NCBI RefSeq assembly: GCF_020438995.1
Contig: NZ_JAGQTN010000054.1
Location: 1-60,601 of the forward strand
DNA: 60,601 nucleotides
Reading direction: 5' to 3'
Source: Gordonia sp. (in: high G+C Gram-positive bacteria)
GTDB taxonomy: Bacteria; Actinomycetota; Actinomycetes; Mycobacteriales; Mycobacteriaceae
This document shows, piece after piece, positions 1 through 10,801 of this stretch (within the stretch, counting starts at the first letter, position 1; each line of letters begins with the position of its first letter). Both the position numbers and the translations under genes were made by a program. The notes below the pieces were generated by a model that did not search any database, was not told the origin of the DNA, and saw only the letters and a program-made list of their open reading frames with translations.

Positions 1-364
1 CGCGCGGCAGCAGGTAGCGTTCGTCGCCGGCCATCATGCCCTCGCGCTGCTTGAGTCGCCGTTCGCGGCGGTCGTCGGCCGCGGCGCGCTTCTCCTCGCG
101 CGTCATCGTCGACTTGAGTTCCTTCTTACGGGCCCGCGCTTCGGCCCTCGTGGTGGGCGCGGGTGTCACCGGACCACGTTTGCGTCCCTGCGCCTGGCGG
201 CGGCTCGGGGTGGGTCTGCCCTTGCCGGGCGTATAGGCACTGCCTTTGCCGGAGCCCGTCGTCTCCTCCGCGACGGGCGACTCCTCCTCGGTGGCCGGTG
301 AAGGGGCGTCGACGTCCTTTTTCCATGGCAGTTTCACGGCTTCGAGAGTAGGGGATTCCGTCAT
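1..364 (-). CDS. DUF3043 family membrane protein, N-terminal part (cut by window edge)
   Basis: The reading frame starts with ATG at 364 on the minus strand and runs open to the left edge, giving about 121 residues. The N-terminus is [17 protein letters not shown], followed by an acidic stretch, a basic [18 protein letters not shown] segment, and a charged [20 protein letters not shown] helix ending in GDERYLLPR. This is the typical start of actinobacterial DUF3043 proteins, whose membrane segments lie further downstream, outside this window. The gene sits head to head with glycerate kinase, as Rv2206 does with Rv2205c. The function of the family is unknown. Confidence 0.85.
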   Translation of the reverse strand, partial: MTESPTLEAVKLPWKKDVDAPSPATEEESPVAEETTGSGKGSAYTPGKGRPTPSRRQAQGRKRGPVTPAPTTRAEARARKKELKSTMTREEKRAAADDRRERRLKQREGMMAGDERYLLPR

Positions 365-385
365 GCCGATGCGCGCGGACCTCCC

Positions 386-391
386 TATACT
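386..391 (+). promoter_or_regulatory. -10 box TATACT for a leaderless glycerate kinase transcript
   Basis: TATACT ends six bases before the ATG at 398, so transcription should begin at the A of the start codon. There is no Shine-Dalgarno sequence before 398, which fits a leaderless mRNA. No clear -35 box is visible. Confidence 0.6.
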
Positions 392-397
392 CCGCGT

Positions 398-1471
398 ATG
401 ACGCAGCCCATGACCGTGCTCGTGGCGCCCGATTCGTTCGGGGACACGCTCACCGCCGTCGCAGCGGCCGACTGTATCGCCGCCGGCTGGCTGTCGGCCC
501 GCAGTGACGACACCGTGCTGCTGGCCCCGCAGTCCGACGGCGGTCCCGGATTCGTGGACGTGCTCGCCTCCCGGCTGGGCATCGTCCACACCACCAGGGT
601 GTCCGGGCCGCTCGGGGCCGCGGTCGACGCCCGGTGGCTGCTGGACACCGGCACCGATGGCGCGACGGCCTACCTGGAGTGCGCCCAGTGCTGCGGGCTG
701 CACCAACTCGGCGGCGCACCGACCCCACGTACCGCACTGGCCGCCGACAGTTCCGGGCTCGGTCAGCTGATCGTGGCCGCGCTCGCTGCGGGTGCGAGCC
801 GGCTGGTCGTGGGGCTCGGCGGCAGTTCCACCAGCGACGGCGGTGCCGGGCTGATCGGCGCGCTGGGCGGTCCCGACGCCGCACGCGAGCTGTTGTCCGA
901 GGTCGAGATCGTGGTGGCTTCCGACGTGGAAAACCCGCTGCTCGGCCCGCTCGGCGCGGCATCGGTGTTCGGACCGCAGAAGGGCGCCGACCACGGGACC
1001 GTCGCCGCGATCGAGGAGCGGATGCGGCAATGGGCACAGGTGCTCACCGCGCTGGCCGGCCGCGACGTGGCCGACCTGCCCGGGGCGGGCGCCGCAGGAG
1101 GACTCGGTGCGGCGCTGCTGGCGCTGGGCGGCCATCGGGTGTCCGGGGCGACGGTCGTCGCCGAAGCCACCGGACAGGCCGAGGTGGTCGCCGCCGCCGA
1201 CCTCGTGATCACGGGGGAGGGCAAGTTCGACGCGCAGACGCTGCGGGGAAAAGTGGTCTCCGCGCTCACCTCGGCGGCCATCGGCTGCGGAGTGCCGGCC
1301 ATCGTATTCGCCGGCCAGGTCGCGCTGCCCCCGGACGAGATCGCCGATGCCGGTATCTCCGGTGCGTACGCGATCGTCGACCGGGCCGGATCGGTCGAGC
1401 TCGCGATGTCGGATGCGGCCCGGCAGTTGACGGGGCTCGCCGCTGACGTCGCGGCCCGGTGGATCGGCTGA
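398..1471 (+). CDS. glxK: Glycerate kinase (type 2, GlxK/GckA family)
   Basis: A 357-residue protein that phosphorylates glycerate with ATP, feeding it into lower glycolysis. Family motifs seen are PDSFGDT (residues 11-17, usually DSFKGS), QSDGGPG (45-51), the long glycine-serine loop [13 protein letters not shown] (139-151), [15 protein letters not shown] near 233 and [10 protein letters not shown] near 275. The start at 398 is chosen because a TATACT box lies exactly one leaderless spacing upstream; a second ATG at 410 is possible. The neighbourhood matches Rv2205c beside the HesB gene. The family is clear, but whether it makes 2- or 3-phosphoglycerate cannot be read from the sequence. Confidence 0.92.
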   Translation: MTQPMTVLVAPDSFGDTLTAVAAADCIAAGWLSARSDDTVLLAPQSDGGPGFVDVLASRLGIVHTTRVSGPLGAAVDARWLLDTGTDGATAYLECAQCCGLHQLGGAPTPRTALAADSSGLGQLIVAALAAGASRLVVGLGGSSTSDGGAGLIGALGGPDAARELLSEVEIVVASDVENPLLGPLGAASVFGPQKGADHGTVAAIEERMRQWAQVLTALAGRDVADLPGAGAAGGLGAALLALGGHRVSGATVVAEATGQAEVVAAADLVITGEGKFDAQTLRGKVVSALTSAAIGCGVPAIVFAGQVALPPDEIADAGISGAYAIVDRAGSVELAMSDAARQLTGLAADVAARWIG

Positions 1472-1583
1472 CGCCGCCCGGTGGACCGGCAGACGCTGCA
1501 GGGCCGGACCCGCGGGAATAGCGGGGGACGGGGTACCGTTGACGACGAAGACCCCCGCTCGACATGCACGAGGAGCAGAGCAC

Positions 1584-1943
1584 ATGACCGTTGCCAACGA
1601 ATCCGGCGCCGCCACGTCGACCGGCGTCATCCTGACCGAAGCAGCCGCGGGTAAGGCCAAGGCGCTGCTCGATCAGGAGGGCCGCGACGACCTGTCGCTG
1701 CGTATCGCCGTACAGCCGGGTGGTTGTGCGGGACTGCGCTACCAGCTGTTTTTCGATGATCGCTCGATGGACGGCGACCTGACCGCCGACTTCGGCGGCG
1801 TCACCCTGTCCGTCGACCGGATGAGCGCGCCGTACGTCCAGGGCGCCACCATCGACTTCGTCGACACCATCGAGAAGCAGGGTTTCACCATTGACAACCC
1901 CAACGCGACGGGCAGCTGCGCCTGCGGCGACTCGTTCAACTGA
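1584..1943 (+). CDS. erpA: Iron-sulfur cluster insertion protein, HesB/IscA/ErpA family
   Basis: A 119-residue A-type carrier that hands Fe-S clusters to apo-proteins in the cytosol. The three cluster-binding cysteines are present: C48 in GGCAG and C112/C114 in the C-terminal SCACGDSFN. The ATG at 1584 is preferred over upstream in-frame codons because AGGAG lies at the right distance (1571-1575) and the protein then has the normal family length. In relatives this gene (Rv2204c) sits beside cytochrome oxidase and adenosine kinase genes. A strong hairpin terminator follows at once, so it is probably transcribed separately from what lies downstream. Confidence 0.95.
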   Translation: MTVANESGAATSTGVILTEAAAGKAKALLDQEGRDDLSLRIAVQPGGCAGLRYQLFFDDRSMDGDLTADFGGVTLSVDRMSAPYVQGATIDFVDTIEKQGFTIDNPNATGSCACGDSFN

Positions 1944-1953
1944 AGTTTTGGCC

Positions 1954-1990
1954 ACCGGCCGCACCCCTTCCGAGCAGGGGTGCGGCCGGT
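1954..1990 (+). terminator. Hairpin terminator after erpA
   Basis: A perfect 14-bp stem (1954-1967 with 1977-1990), GC-rich, with a 9-base loop. There is no real T-tract, as is common in high-GC actinobacteria. It separates erpA from the inserted TnpB element. Confidence 0.75.
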
Positions 1991-2059
1991 TGTGCGTTGC
2001 CGACCGGTGGCGTGGGACCTTGTGACGAGAGAACGTAGCGCGCAAGCCCGGTCCTTCAG

Positions 2060-2087
2060 TGCAGGGTCAGCGCATCAACGCCCTGCA
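2060..2087 (+). repeat. Small inverted repeat in the TnpB upstream region
   Basis: TGCAGGG at 2060-2066 pairs with CCCTGCA at 2081-2087 across a 14-base loop. It lies between the erpA terminator and tnpB and could belong to the left end of the element or to the old intergenic region. The true left boundary cannot be fixed from one copy. Confidence 0.35.
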
Positions 2088-3299
2088 TGGTGCCGGGTAC
2101 GGGCAGCGTGATCGATCGCCGGCCCGGTCAGCGTGACGGGTGTGCGGAATAGTTGTCGGGTCGTTGTCAACCACAGCACGTGAGGTCGATGGTATGTTCG
2201 AGTGGTGCAGTTGCGTTACCGGTACCGCATCTATCCGACGCCCGGCCAGCAGAACAGGCTGGCTCAGGCGTTCGGGTGTGCGCGGGTGGTGTTCAACGAC
2301 TGCCTGCGAGCCCGGCAGGTCGCGCACGAGTCGGGAGTGAAGCTCTCCGACACCGACGTGCAGAAGTTGGTGGTCACCGAAGCGAAGAAAACCCCGCAGC
2401 GGGTGTGGTTGGGCGATGTCGCGTCGGTGGTGCTGGTGCAGGTGTGCCAGGACGCGCGCCGGGCATACCGGAACTGGTTCGATTCGATGAGTGGGAAGCG
2501 GAAGGGTCGCAAGATCGGTGCGCCCAGGTTTCGGTCCCGCAAGGACACTCGGCAGTCGATTCGGCTCACCCGCAATGGATTCAGTGTTCGGTCCAACCGG
2601 AAGCTGTATGTCGCCAAGGTGGGCGAGCTGACAGTGGCGTGGTCACGGGAGCTTCCAGCCGTCCCGTCGTCGGTCACGGTCATCAAGGATTCGGCGGGCC
2701 GCTATTTTGCGTCGTTCGTGGTGGAGACGAACGACGAAGCGTTGCCTCCGATAGCCGACGAGGTGGGTATCGACCTGGGGCTGTCGAGTTTTGCTGTCCT
2801 CTCGGACGGTCGGGTGATCGGTGCTCCGAAGTTTCTGCGTCGGGCAGAGCGCAAGCTCCGCAAGGCGCAGCAGGACCTGTCGCGCAAGCAGAAGGGCAGC
2901 AGCAACCGGGCCAAAGCACGCCTACGGGTAGCCAAGGCTCATGCCAGAGTGGCCGACTCACGACGAGACTGGGCGCACAAGGAGTCGACGACGATTGTCC
3001 GCGAGAACCAAGCGGTGTTCGTCGAGGATTTGTGCGTCACAGGCTTGGCGCGGACTCGTCTGGCGAAGTCGGTGCACGATGCGGGCTGGTCGCAGTTCGT
3101 GGGGATGCTCGAATACAAGGCCGAACGGTATGGCCGGGTGTTCGGCAAAGTGGACCGCTTCTTTCCGTCGAGCCAACTGTGCTCGGCGTGTAGGGTGCAG
3201 GACGGCCCGAAACCGCTCTCGATTCGGGAGTGGACATGCACGGCGTGCGGGGCGGTTCACGACCGCGACCTCAACGCCGCCAAGAACATCCACGCCGCA

Positions 3300-4407
<1,108 letters not shown>

Positions 4408-4427
4408 TTCTTCCGATCCAGTTCGAT

Positions 4428-4476
4428 CCACGCACAGGGCCGCCCGTCTACGTACGACGGGCGGCCCTGTGCGTGG
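4428..4476. terminator. Bidirectional terminator between adoK and asnB
   Basis: A perfect 21-bp stem (4428-4448 with 4456-4476) and a 7-base loop lie between the converging adoK and asnB genes. It can serve both strands. Confidence 0.88.
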
Positions 4477-4488
4477 CCGGGAGGACGG

Positions 4489-6414
4489 CTACAGGCGAAC
4501 CGGATAGTCGTGATCGGTGATCGCCGGCACCAGCGTCTTCTCGACGAAGATGGCGTGCCACACCATGAAGATCAGGATCGTCCACAGCCGGCGGCTGTTG
4601 TCGACGACCCCGTCGCGGTGCTCATTGAGCATCGCCACGACCACACTCTTGTCGAAGATGTGGTCGGTCTGCGATGCGGCGATCGTCTCGTGGGCCCAGT
4701 CATACATCTCGGTTCCGGCCAGCCAGTGCCGGATCGGCACCGGGAATCCGAGCTTGCGCCGGTGCAGCACATGCGGCGGAACAATCTGCTCCAGCGCCTT
4801 GCGCAGCGCGTACTTGGTGGTGCCGTGCGCGATCTTCTCGTCGAAGGGGAGGGTTTCGGCGATCTTGTACACCTCGGAGTCGAGGAACGGCACTCGCAGC
4901 TCCAGCGAATTGGCCATGGTGATCTTGTCGGCCTTCACCAGGATGTCGCCGCGCAACCAGGTGAACAGGTCGATGTGCTGCATCCGGGCCACCGGATCCC
5001 AGCCGCGTGACTGTGCGTAGATCGGCGCGGTCACATCGGTGTGCGTCCACTCGGGCCGGTAGTCGCGCAGGACGGCCCGCAGACGGGCGTCGTCGAAGCT
5101 GCGGGCGTTGCCGTAATAGCGTTCTTCCAAGGAGAGCGAACCGCGATGCAGCAGGCTCTTGCCGCGGGTGCCCTCCGGGATACGGTCGGAGGCCTTGCCG
5201 GCCAGCCGGCGCAGTGAGGCGGGCAGCTTGTCGAAGGTGCTCAGCGACAGCGGCTCCTTGTAGATGGTGTACCCGCCGAACAACTCGTCGGCGCCCTCAC
5301 CCGAGAGCACCACCTTGACGTGCTTGCGGGCCTCCTTGGCCACGAAATACAGGGGTACCAGCGCCGGGTCGGCCACCGGATCATCGAGATACCAGACGAT
5401 CTCCGGGATCGACGCGATGAACTCGTCGGGTCCGACGACCTTGATCACATGCCGGGCGCCGATGGCCTCCGCGGATTCGGCCGCGACGTCGACCTCCGAA
5501 TAGCCCTCTCGCTGGAAACCGGTGGTGAACGTGATCAGATCCGGATTGTGCTGGATGGCCAGCGCGGCGATTGCCGTTGAGTCGATACCGCCGGACAGGA
5601 ACGATCCGACGGTCACGTCGGCGCGCATGTGTTTGGCGACCGAGTCGCGCAGCGCCTGCGCGATGTCGTCGTAACGCTGCTGCCGGGTCGCGTCGGTCAC
5701 CGGACGTACCGCGAACTGCGGCGCGAAGTAGCGTCGCGCCGAAGGCGGAGAACCCGGCTTGAGGGTCGCGTAGGTACCCGATTCCAGCCTGCGGATCGAA
5801 CGGTGCAGGGACTCGGGCTCGGGAACGTACTGCAGCACCGTGTAGTGCTCGATGGCCCGCGGATCGAGATCGTCGCCGAGTCCGATCCGGCCGATCAGCT
5901 CCAGCAGGCTCTTCTTCTCGCTGCCGAACGCGGTGCCCCCGGGTCCGGTCGCGATGAACAGCGGCTTGATGCCGAACGGGTCGCGGGCGATGAACAGCGA
6001 GTTGTCGGCGGTGTCCCAGATCGCGAACGCGAACATCCCGCGCAGCCGGCGCACCGAATCCGGCCCCCAGTGATGGAACGCCGCGACGATCGCCTCGCCG
6101 TCGCCCTCGGTGCGGAATACCGCGCCCTCGTCGCGGGCCAGCTCGGCGCGCAGCTCGAGATAGTTGTAGATCTCGCCGTTGAAGACCATTGCGTAGCGGT
6201 CCGGGTTGTCCGCTGGTCCCCAGCGCAGCGGCTGATGCGAAGTCTCGATGTCGATGATCGACAGCCGGTTGAAACCGAGGACGATGTGCTCGTCATGCCA
6301 GGTGCCCGGCTCGTCGGGGCCACGGTGACGCATGCAGTGCGTGGCCGATGCCACGAGGTCGACCGCGTCCGCGGCGGTGCCGTCGGAGGTCAGAAGGCCG
6401 AGCAGTCCACACAT
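4489..6414 (-). CDS. asnB: Asparagine synthetase, glutamine-hydrolysing
   Basis: A 641-residue class B asparagine synthetase that makes asparagine from aspartate, ATP and glutamine. Cys2 after the initiator Met (MCGLLGLL) is the glutaminase nucleophile. The glutaminase half covers residues 2-200, with RHRGPDEPGTW (29-39), FNGEIYNYLELR and RTEGDGEAI. The synthetase half has the PP-loop SGGIDST at 274-280 and SGEGADELFGGY further on. Length and start are those of the family. It lies between adoK and ctaC as in mycobacteria (Rv2201), on the opposite strand. In mycolata, AsnB-type enzymes may also amidate cell wall substrates; nothing in the sequence decides this. Confidence 0.95.
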   Translation of the reverse strand: MCGLLGLLTSDGTAADAVDLVASATHCMRHRGPDEPGTWHDEHIVLGFNRLSIIDIETSHQPLRWGPADNPDRYAMVFNGEIYNYLELRAELARDEGAVFRTEGDGEAIVAAFHHWGPDSVRRLRGMFAFAIWDTADNSLFIARDPFGIKPLFIATGPGGTAFGSEKKSLLELIGRIGLGDDLDPRAIEHYTVLQYVPEPESLHRSIRRLESGTYATLKPGSPPSARRYFAPQFAVRPVTDATRQQRYDDIAQALRDSVAKHMRADVTVGSFLSGGIDSTAIAALAIQHNPDLITFTTGFQREGYSEVDVAAESAEAIGARHVIKVVGPDEFIASIPEIVWYLDDPVADPALVPLYFVAKEARKHVKVVLSGEGADELFGGYTIYKEPLSLSTFDKLPASLRRLAGKASDRIPEGTRGKSLLHRGSLSLEERYYGNARSFDDARLRAVLRDYRPEWTHTDVTAPIYAQSRGWDPVARMQHIDLFTWLRGDILVKADKITMANSLELRVPFLDSEVYKIAETLPFDEKIAHGTTKYALRKALEQIVPPHVLHRRKLGFPVPIRHWLAGTEMYDWAHETIAASQTDHIFDKSVVVAMLNEHRDGVVDNSRRLWTILIFMVWHAIFVEKTLVPAITDHDYPVRL

Positions 6415-6826
6415 TCAGGCAGTTCCTCACGTCACGTCGAGTATCGGGAGATCGGGGGCGCCCGGTCGTACCCGACCGGAAGTTCCGACGGGTCGAGTAT
6501 GCCGCAGACGACGCCGAACAGGTGTGTCGGCCACTGGCCCTGGTGTCGCCGGACACCCTCCCGGACCCCTCCCACACCGGGCGAACCAAGCAACCGGGCC
6601 CCGGGCCCTCCCCGTCTCACCTGCGCGGATCAACAACTCACGCGCCATACCCGCCCCAATCACGAAAGGTTCGCCGGGTTGGTCTACGCTGCGTAGTACT
6701 AGGTGCGAGAATTGTGGTGTGCCGAGAGCCCAAAACTCGGCGCAGCGTGATGTGTACGCACCTCGCGGGTCATGTGGCACGGCGACTCGGACAGCTGGAA
6801 AATGCTTCCCGAGCGAGCAGGAAGGC
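6415..6826. other. Intergenic region between asnB and ctaC (412 bp)
   Basis: No gene is visible between the divergent asnB and ctaC starts. A possible promoter toward ctaC is TTCGCC (6670-6675), an 18-base spacer and TAGTAC (6694-6699); the latter is part of the perfect 8-bp palindrome TAGTACTA. This would leave a leader of about 120 bases before ctaC. The evidence for the promoter is weak. Confidence 0.35.
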
Positions 6827-8011
6827 GTGAAATTGGCACACGGTGGACGGCCCCGAGCGAGGCATGTCTCATCTGCAGGTCGAAATGCGAAGCGACTGGG
6901 TTCGGCGTTCGCGCTGGGCCTCGGCGCCCTGCTGCTGTCGGGGTGCGATGCCCGCGACGCGATGCGTTTCGGCTGGCCGGAGGGAGTGACTTCCGAGGCA
7001 AAAGACATGGAAGCGCTGTGGACCTGGTCGGTGATCGCCGCTCTGGTCGTCGGTCTCCTCGTCTGGATCGCGATCTTCTGGACCATCACTTTCCACCGGC
7101 ACAAAGACGGTGAGGACGAGTTCCCCAGGCAGTTCGGCTACAACGTGCCGCTGGAACTGGGCCTGACGGCCACCCCGTTCGTGCTCATCGCGATCCTGTT
7201 CTACTTCACCGTCGTGGTGCAGAACGACGTGGAGAAGAAGGAAGACAACCCGGCGGTCGTCGTCGATGTCACCGCGTTCCAGTGGAACTGGAAGTTCGGC
7301 TACAACCAGGTCACGCTGGCCAACGGTGAGAAGCTCGACCTGCTCGACCGCAAGGGCAACCCCGACGAGATCAAGAAGGGTGCCTCGGGCGGCGTGAACA
7401 AGACCCCGTTCGACGTCCAGGTCCCCGAGAAGCTCGAACACGACGGGCACAAGACCGATGAGGACAAGCCCGGTCCCGCCGGCGGACGCGATGACGATAT
7501 CCGTGACTACCTGAACTTCGACAAGATCGAGACGGTCGGTTCGTCGACGGAGATCCCCATCCTGGTGCTGCCGGTCGGTGAACGCATCGAGTTCGACATC
7601 AAGTCCGCCGACGTCGTTCATTCGTTCTGGGTTCCGCAGTTCCTGTTCAAGCGCGACGTGATGCCGTTCCCCAAGCAGAACCATTCCGACAGCCGCTTCC
7701 AGGTATCCAAGATCGAGCGTGAAGGCGCGTTCGTCGGCCGTTGCGCGGAAATGTGCGGCACGTTCCACTCGATGATGAACTTCGAAGTGCGTGCGGTGAG
7801 CCGGCAGACCTTTGACAGCTATATCCAGGCACGGATCAAGAACCCCGACTGGACCACCGGCCAGGCACTCGAGTCCGTATGCCAGCAGCCCACATCGGTC
7901 ACGACGGTGCCGTTCGAAACCCGGCGCAAGACCAACGGTGACACTCCCAAGGATCTCGGCGACGCGGACAACACCACGATCGCCAACTGCACGATCGGAG
8001 CCAACGGATGA
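6827..8011 (+). CDS. ctaC: Cytochrome c oxidase subunit II (aa3-type)
   Basis: A 394-residue subunit carrying the CuA centre that takes electrons from cytochrome c. The GTG start at 6827 follows AGGAAGG. It is followed by a lipoprotein signal ending LLLSGC, with the lipidated cysteine at residue 40. Two membrane helices follow, and the periplasmic domain has the CuA ligands: H in VVHSFWVPQF, then CAEMCGTFHSMM with C306 and C310. Between the second helix and the CuA site there is a charged loop of about 60 residues, which relatives also carry in shorter form; the family is usually near 360 residues. It overlaps ctaF by four bases, so the two are coupled. Frame extension upstream of 6827 is not coding. 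Confidence 0.93.
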   Translation: MKLAHGGRPRARHVSSAGRNAKRLGSAFALGLGALLLSGCDARDAMRFGWPEGVTSEAKDMEALWTWSVIAALVVGLLVWIAIFWTITFHRHKDGEDEFPRQFGYNVPLELGLTATPFVLIAILFYFTVVVQNDVEKKEDNPAVVVDVTAFQWNWKFGYNQVTLANGEKLDLLDRKGNPDEIKKGASGGVNKTPFDVQVPEKLEHDGHKTDEDKPGPAGGRDDDIRDYLNFDKIETVGSSTEIPILVLPVGERIEFDIKSADVVHSFWVPQFLFKRDVMPFPKQNHSDSRFQVSKIEREGAFVGRCAEMCGTFHSMMNFEVRAVSRQTFDSYIQARIKNPDWTTGQALESVCQQPTSVTTVPFETRRKTNGDTPKDLGDADNTTIANCTIGANG

Positions 8012-8424
8012 AAATCGAAGCCCGGATCTTTGAGCTCCTGACCGCGTTCTTCTTCATCGGAGGCGTCGTCTACACGATCTGCACCCACTTCTCCAGCAGG
8101 GGCGTCGAGTGGGCCGGTGTGACCGCAATGTTCTTCAGTGGTGGCCTGACATTGCTGGCGGGCACCTACTTCCGGTTCGTCGCACGCCGTGTCGAGATCC
8201 GTCCCGAGGACTACGAGGACGCAGAGATCGAGGATGGCGCCGGTGAGCTGGGCTTCTTCAGCCCGCACAGCTGGTGGCCGATCTCCGTTGCCGCCGGCGC
8301 GGCGCTCTTCGCGGGCGGCTTCGCCACCGGGAACCTGTGGTTCGCCATCTTCTCGGCACTCGTGATCATCGGGACCGCCGCGGGCATGGTGTTCGAATAC
8401 CACGTGGGCCCAGAGAAGCACTGA
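8008..8424 (+). CDS. ctaF: Cytochrome c oxidase subunit IV (actinobacterial CtaF)
   Basis: A 138-residue membrane protein with four hydrophobic segments (about residues 8-27, 36-55, 88-108 and 112-130) and a charged loop EIRPEDYEDAEIEDG between the pairs. It matches actinobacterial cytochrome c oxidase subunit IV (Rv2199c), part of the bc1-aa3 supercomplex. The start codon overlaps the ctaC stop in ATGA, so it depends on ctaC translation. A terminator follows at 8469. Confidence 0.93.
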   Translation: MKIEARIFELLTAFFFIGGVVYTICTHFSSRGVEWAGVTAMFFSGGLTLLAGTYFRFVARRVEIRPEDYEDAEIEDGAGELGFFSPHSWWPISVAAGAALFAGGFATGNLWFAIFSALVIIGTAAGMVFEYHVGPEKH

Positions 8425-8468
8425 CACGCGTTTCCTGCCGCATAATTGAACAACCCTGTAAACCGTCT

Positions 8469-8499
8469 AAACCGTCCCAGAATCTATCTGGGGCGGTTT
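8469..8499 (+). terminator. Hairpin terminator after ctaF
   Basis: A 13-bp stem (8469-8481 with 8487-8499) with one G-T pair and the loop ATCTA closes the ctaC-ctaF unit. Confidence 0.8.
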
Positions 8500-8621
8500 A
8501 CGGCTCTTCAGGCACCCATAACGCACTACGACCGACCCCGATCCGCAGGCCTGCGGACGGGTGCAGAATTGCCTTCCGGGTTTGGAGAATGATGTTCACC
8601 GGGTGGTGGTTGAATTGGTGT

Positions 8622-9059
8622 ATGACGCAGGACGCCCAGCAGACTCAGCCCGAACTCAGCCCGACCGATTGGGTGCGCAGGCAAACCGAGGAGATCCTCA
8701 AGGCCGGCACCACCGCCGCTGTGGACATCATCAACCGCCCTGTGGTGCTGTTCACCACGACAGGCGCCAGATCAGGCAAGAAGCGGTACGTGCCCCTCAT
8801 GAGGGTCACGGACGGCGAGAAGTACGCCATGGTGGCCTCCAAGGGGGGAGCGTCGAGCCACCCGTCGTGGTACTTCAACGTCAAAGCGCATCCGCAGGTC
8901 ACCGTGCAGGACGGTGAGAAGATCGTCGAGCTGACTGCACGTGAGCTGTCCGGAGACGAGCGGGCGCGCTGGTGGGACCTCGCGGTCAAAGCGTATCCGC
9001 CCTACGCCGAGTACCAGACCAAGACCGACCGGCTCATCCCGGTGTTCGTGCTCGAATAG
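8622..9059 (+). CDS. F420-dependent (Ddn/FGD-type) nitroreductase family protein
   Basis: A 145-residue protein of the deazaflavin-dependent nitroreductase family, which uses reduced F420 to reduce quinones or nitro compounds. Seen are TTTGARSGKKRYVPLM (start of the split beta barrel), GGASSHPSWYFNVKAHPQVTVQDG and the C-terminal YQTKTDRLIPVFVLE, all family hallmarks. The ATG at 8622 (MTQDAQQTQP) is preferred to upstream in-frame ATGs at 8589 and 8592, which would add a tryptophan-rich stretch not seen in the family. No Shine-Dalgarno is visible. It lies between the oxidase genes and qcrB but has its own terminators on both sides. Substrate unknown. Confidence 0.88.
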   Translation: MTQDAQQTQPELSPTDWVRRQTEEILKAGTTAAVDIINRPVVLFTTTGARSGKKRYVPLMRVTDGEKYAMVASKGGASSHPSWYFNVKAHPQVTVQDGEKIVELTARELSGDERARWWDLAVKAYPPYAEYQTKTDRLIPVFVLE

Positions 9060-9126
9060 CGACCGGCGCCGGTGGGGGGAGTACCGGTGGGGGAGGGAAG
9101 ACATCAGCAAAGAAGAACCGGGAGCA

Positions 9127-9174
9127 AAGAAGAACCGGGGCGGTCCGATGATTCGGACCGCCCCGGTTCTTCTT
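9127..9174. terminator. Bidirectional terminator between the nitroreductase and qcrB
   Basis: A perfect 22-bp stem (9127-9148 with 9153-9174) with the tetraloop TGAT; the arms end in AAGAAGAA/TTCTTCTT, giving T-rich tails on both strands. The left arm sequence AAAGAAGAACCGGG is partly duplicated just upstream at 9110-9123. Confidence 0.93.
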
Positions 9175-9187
9175 GTTCTGACGAGGA

Positions 9188-10801
9188 TCAGCTGAGGGGA
9201 TTGCCACCCTTGGCCTGCAGTTCTTGCAGCGCCTTCTTCTCCTGGTGCTCGTTCTCGTGTTCGAGTTCGATGTTGCGCCGCTGCTCCTCGATCGGGTCCG
9301 GCGACAGGATTGAACCCGTGCCGGGGGCACCCGCGGAGCCGAGCTTGTTCATCCGCTTCGGCAGAGCCGCACCCTGGTAGGGGAGCGGGATCGGATGACC
9401 GTGGCTGTCGACCGGGCCGAGCGGCTGATGCAACTCGATGTACTCGCCCTTGGGGAGGCGGGTGATGATGCCGGTCTCGATGCCGTGGGCCAGGACCTCG
9501 CGGTCGCTGCGCTGCAGTGACAGGGCCCAGCGGTAGGCGATGAAGTACGCGATCGGCGGCACGACGATCAGGCCGATCCGGCCCATCCAGGTGGTCGCGT
9601 TGAGCGACACGTGGAACTTCAGGGCGATGATGTCGTTCATGCAGGACAGCGTGAGGATCGCATAGAACGACAGGGCCATCGCACCGATACCGGTACGCAC
9701 CGGGACGTCACGCGGACGCTGCAAGAGGTTGTGATGTGCGGTGTCGCCGGTGAGCTTCGCCTCGATCCACGGGTAACCGAACAGACCGACGAACAGCACG
9801 CCGATCAGGGCGACCACCCAGAAGATCGCCGGGATCGTGTACGGCCCGAGATAGAGCTCCCAGGCCGGCATGAGTCGCGCCAGACCGTCCGTCCACATCA
9901 TGTAGATATCCGGCTGGGAACCTGCCGACACATGCGCCGGGTTGTACGGGCCGATCGTCCAGACCGGGTTGATCTGGAAGACACCGGCCATGATCGCCAG
10001 AACACCGGTGACGATCGCGAACATCGCACCGCCCTTGGCGGCGAACACCGGGAGGATCCGGACACCGACGACGTTGGTCTCGGTGCGGCCGGGGCCGGGG
10101 AACTGGGTGTGCTTCTGGTACCAGACCAGCGCCAGATGCGCACCGATCAGCGCCAGGATGATGCCGGGGAACAGCAGGATGTGCAGCACGTACATGCGGG
10201 GGATGATGATGTCGCCCGGGAACTGGCCGCCGAACAGCGCCCAGTGGATCCACGTGCCCACCAGCGGAATACCCAGCACGATGCCGGACATGGCGGCGCG
10301 GACGCCGGTGCCCGACAGCAGGTCGTCGGGGAGCGAGTAACCGAAGAAGCCTTCGAACATCGCCAGCAGCAGCAGCACGCAGCCGATCACCCAGTTGGCC
10401 TCACGCGGGCGGCGGAACGCGCCGGTGAAGAAGATGCGGGCCATGTGGATGATGATCGACGCCGCGAACAGCAGGGCCGCCCAGTGGTGGACCTGCCGCA
10501 CGAACAGACCGCCGCGCACCTCGAACGAAATGTCCAGGGTGGTCTCGTACGCCCGGGTCATAGTGACACCGTTGAGCGGGGTGTACGCGCCATCGTAGAT
10601 CACGTGCGACATCGACGGGTCGAAGAACAGTGTCAGGTAGACACCCGAGATCAGCAGAATGACGAAGCTGTAGAGCGCGACCTCACCCAGCATGAACGAC
10701 CAGTGCGACGGGAAGACCTTGTTGATCTGCCGACGGATTCCTGGCGCCATGTGGTAGCGCGCATCCATTTCAGAGGCCTGTACGGCCAGGCGGTTGCTCA
10801 T
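9188..10801 (-). CDS. qcrB: Cytochrome bc1 complex, cytochrome b subunit
   Basis: A 537-residue cytochrome b, the quinol-oxidising core of complex III and the target of Q203-type inhibitors in mycobacteria. It starts [21 protein letters not shown]. The N-terminal cytochrome b domain has the haem-ligand helices ([26 protein letters not shown]), and the Qo-site region and a long C-terminal cytosolic extension typical of actinobacteria follow. The start at 10801 overlaps the qcrA stop in ATGA, which sets the frame choice; upstream extension is not coding. It is the last gene of ctaE-qcrC-qcrA-qcrB. Confidence 0.95.
   Translation of the reverse strand: MSNRLAVQASEMDARYHMAPGIRRQINKVFPSHWSFMLGEVALYSFVILLISGVYLTLFFDPSMSHVIYDGAYTPLNGVTMTRAYETTLDISFEVRGGLFVRQVHHWAALLFAASIIIHMARIFFTGAFRRPREANWVIGCVLLLLAMFEGFFGYSLPDDLLSGTGVRAAMSGIVLGIPLVGTWIHWALFGGQFPGDIIIPRMYVLHILLFPGIILALIGAHLALVWYQKHTQFPGPGRTETNVVGVRILPVFAAKGGAMFAIVTGVLAIMAGVFQINPVWTIGPYNPAHVSAGSQPDIYMMWTDGLARLMPAWELYLGPYTIPAIFWVVALIGVLFVGLFGYPWIEAKLTGDTAHHNLLQRPRDVPVRTGIGAMALSFYAILTLSCMNDIIALKFHVSLNATTWMGRIGLIVVPPIAYFIAYRWALSLQRSDREVLAHGIETGIITRLPKGEYIELHQPLGPVDSHGHPIPLPYQGAALPKRMNKLGSAGAPGTGSILSPDPIEEQRRNIELEHENEHQEKKALQELQAKGGNPLS

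Noticed and set aside
2060-2201. Exact left end and target motif of the TnpB element
   Set aside because: One copy without an empty site for comparison does not allow the boundary or target-adjacent motif to be fixed, so none is claimed.
2153-3193. Second plus-strand frame of 346 codons inside tnpB
   Set aside because: Out of frame with the clear RuvC and zinc motifs; low-complexity composition.
5629-6696. Plus-strand frame of 355 codons opposite asnB
   Set aside because: Shadow of asnB; no recognisable domain, and asnB has every catalytic motif.
6694-6701. TAGTACTA palindrome as an operator
   Set aside because: Only 8 bp, single copy, and it may simply be part of a -10 box.
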